A stretch of DNA of 64,000 bases from Brochothrix thermosphacta DSM 20171 = FSL F6-1036 (GTDB lineage: Bacteria; Bacillota; Bacilli; Lactobacillales; Listeriaceae), in NCBI RefSeq assembly GCF_036884295.1, contig NZ_CP145608.1, positions 806,001 to 870,000 of the forward strand. The letters are read 5' to 3'. Every line of letters starts with the position of its first letter. The stretch's first letter is position 1. A program made the position numbers and the translations under genes. This document shows positions 63,935 to 64,000 of this stretch, in pieces. The notes beneath the pieces were generated by a model that was not told where the DNA came from, made no database searches, and saw only the letters and a list, made by a program, of their open reading frames with translations.

Positions 63935-64000
63935 ATGAAAAAAACATATGCGGTAATTGGTTATCCAGTTTCTCATAGTATCTCTCCAGCAATTCATCAG
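63935..64000 (+). CDS. aroE: Shikimate dehydrogenase, N-terminal 22 residues (cut by window end)
   Basis: From ATG63935 the frame reads MKKTYAVIGYPVSHSISPAIHQ, the shikimate dehydrogenase start; GYPVSHSISP is the substrate-binding signature. AAGGACGGTGATGG precedes it. It reduces 3-dehydroshikimate to shikimate, complementing the aro operon at 17-22 kb. Called aroD in Bacillus. Confidence 0.93.
   Translation, partial: MKKTYAVIGYPVSHSISPAIHQ

Overview
The window looks like a chromosomal segment of a low-G+C, Gram-positive, non-sporulating member of the Bacillales. Gene content and order follow Bacillus subtilis and Listeria closely: resE / ribU / fer / recS / cmk / rpsA-like / der / gpsA / hup / folE / hepS-menG-hepT / ndk / aroC-aroB-aroH-tyrA-aroA / ypiA-ypiB, then cymR / rarA / 6S RNA / cysteine desulfurase / mnmA / yrrB / recD2 / alaS / ireB-ruvX-yrzB / mltG / udk / greA / yrrS / mtnN, and finally yqeG-yqeH-aroE. 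No spoIVA lies between gpsA and hup, and no trp genes lie between aroH and tyrA. My best guess is Listeriaceae, probably Brochothrix; this is inference from gene order and protein resemblance, not from a search.

Layout. 1-22.2 kb is housekeeping: the end of a ResE-type sensor kinase, riboflavin uptake under an FMN riboswitch, ferredoxin, a WYL regulator with a GyrI-like partner, a YpbB/RecS helicase pair, a LysM protein, translation and ribosome-assembly genes, the menaquinone side-chain and methylation genes, and a compact chorismate/tyrosine operon. 22.3-28.7 kb is an accessory island: a type I restriction cluster with a beheaded hsdM, intact hsdS and hsdR, and an orphan 3' end of the ribosomal protein S9 gene, all bracketed by an 88-bp direct repeat. 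28.8-31.5 kb returns to the core (ypiA, ypiB, a YugP-like protease). 31.5-35.1 kb is a decaying accessory patch: an ABC exporter whose ATPase is frameshifted and whose permease has an internal stop, followed by the first part of an AMP-forming ligase. 35.4-44.8 kb is core sulfur / tRNA thiolation / DNA repair, including a clear 6S RNA on the minus strand. 45-49.8 kb holds an ohr-ohrR peroxide-response operon and a two-component system. 50-58.5 kb is alaS (T-box controlled) followed by the conserved yrrK-yrrL-udk-greA-mtnN region. 58.8-64 kb has an unusual Tag-like protein, a PepF-type peptidase and the yqeG-yqeH-aroE operon.

The most unusual aspect is the intergenic DNA. At least four families of dispersed, strongly structured repeats sit almost only between genes. 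Copies differ in sequence but keep base pairing through compensatory changes. Family 1 is a hairpin joined to GGAGTGGTACTC boxes (arrayed at 1530-1906, scattered elsewhere). Family 2 is a hairpin with a variable outer stem around a fixed TTTGACG...TGTCAGG core, flanked by A and T runs like a bidirectional terminator. Family 3 is a giant hairpin cluster after mnmA. Family 4 is a roughly 200-240-bp element with covarying ends after recD2 and mtnN. Families 2 and 3 share a GTGAAAG head that abuts the stop codons of ndk and mnmA.

All calls come from reading the sequence and from memory of the families; no database search was possible. Alignments and identity counts were done by hand.
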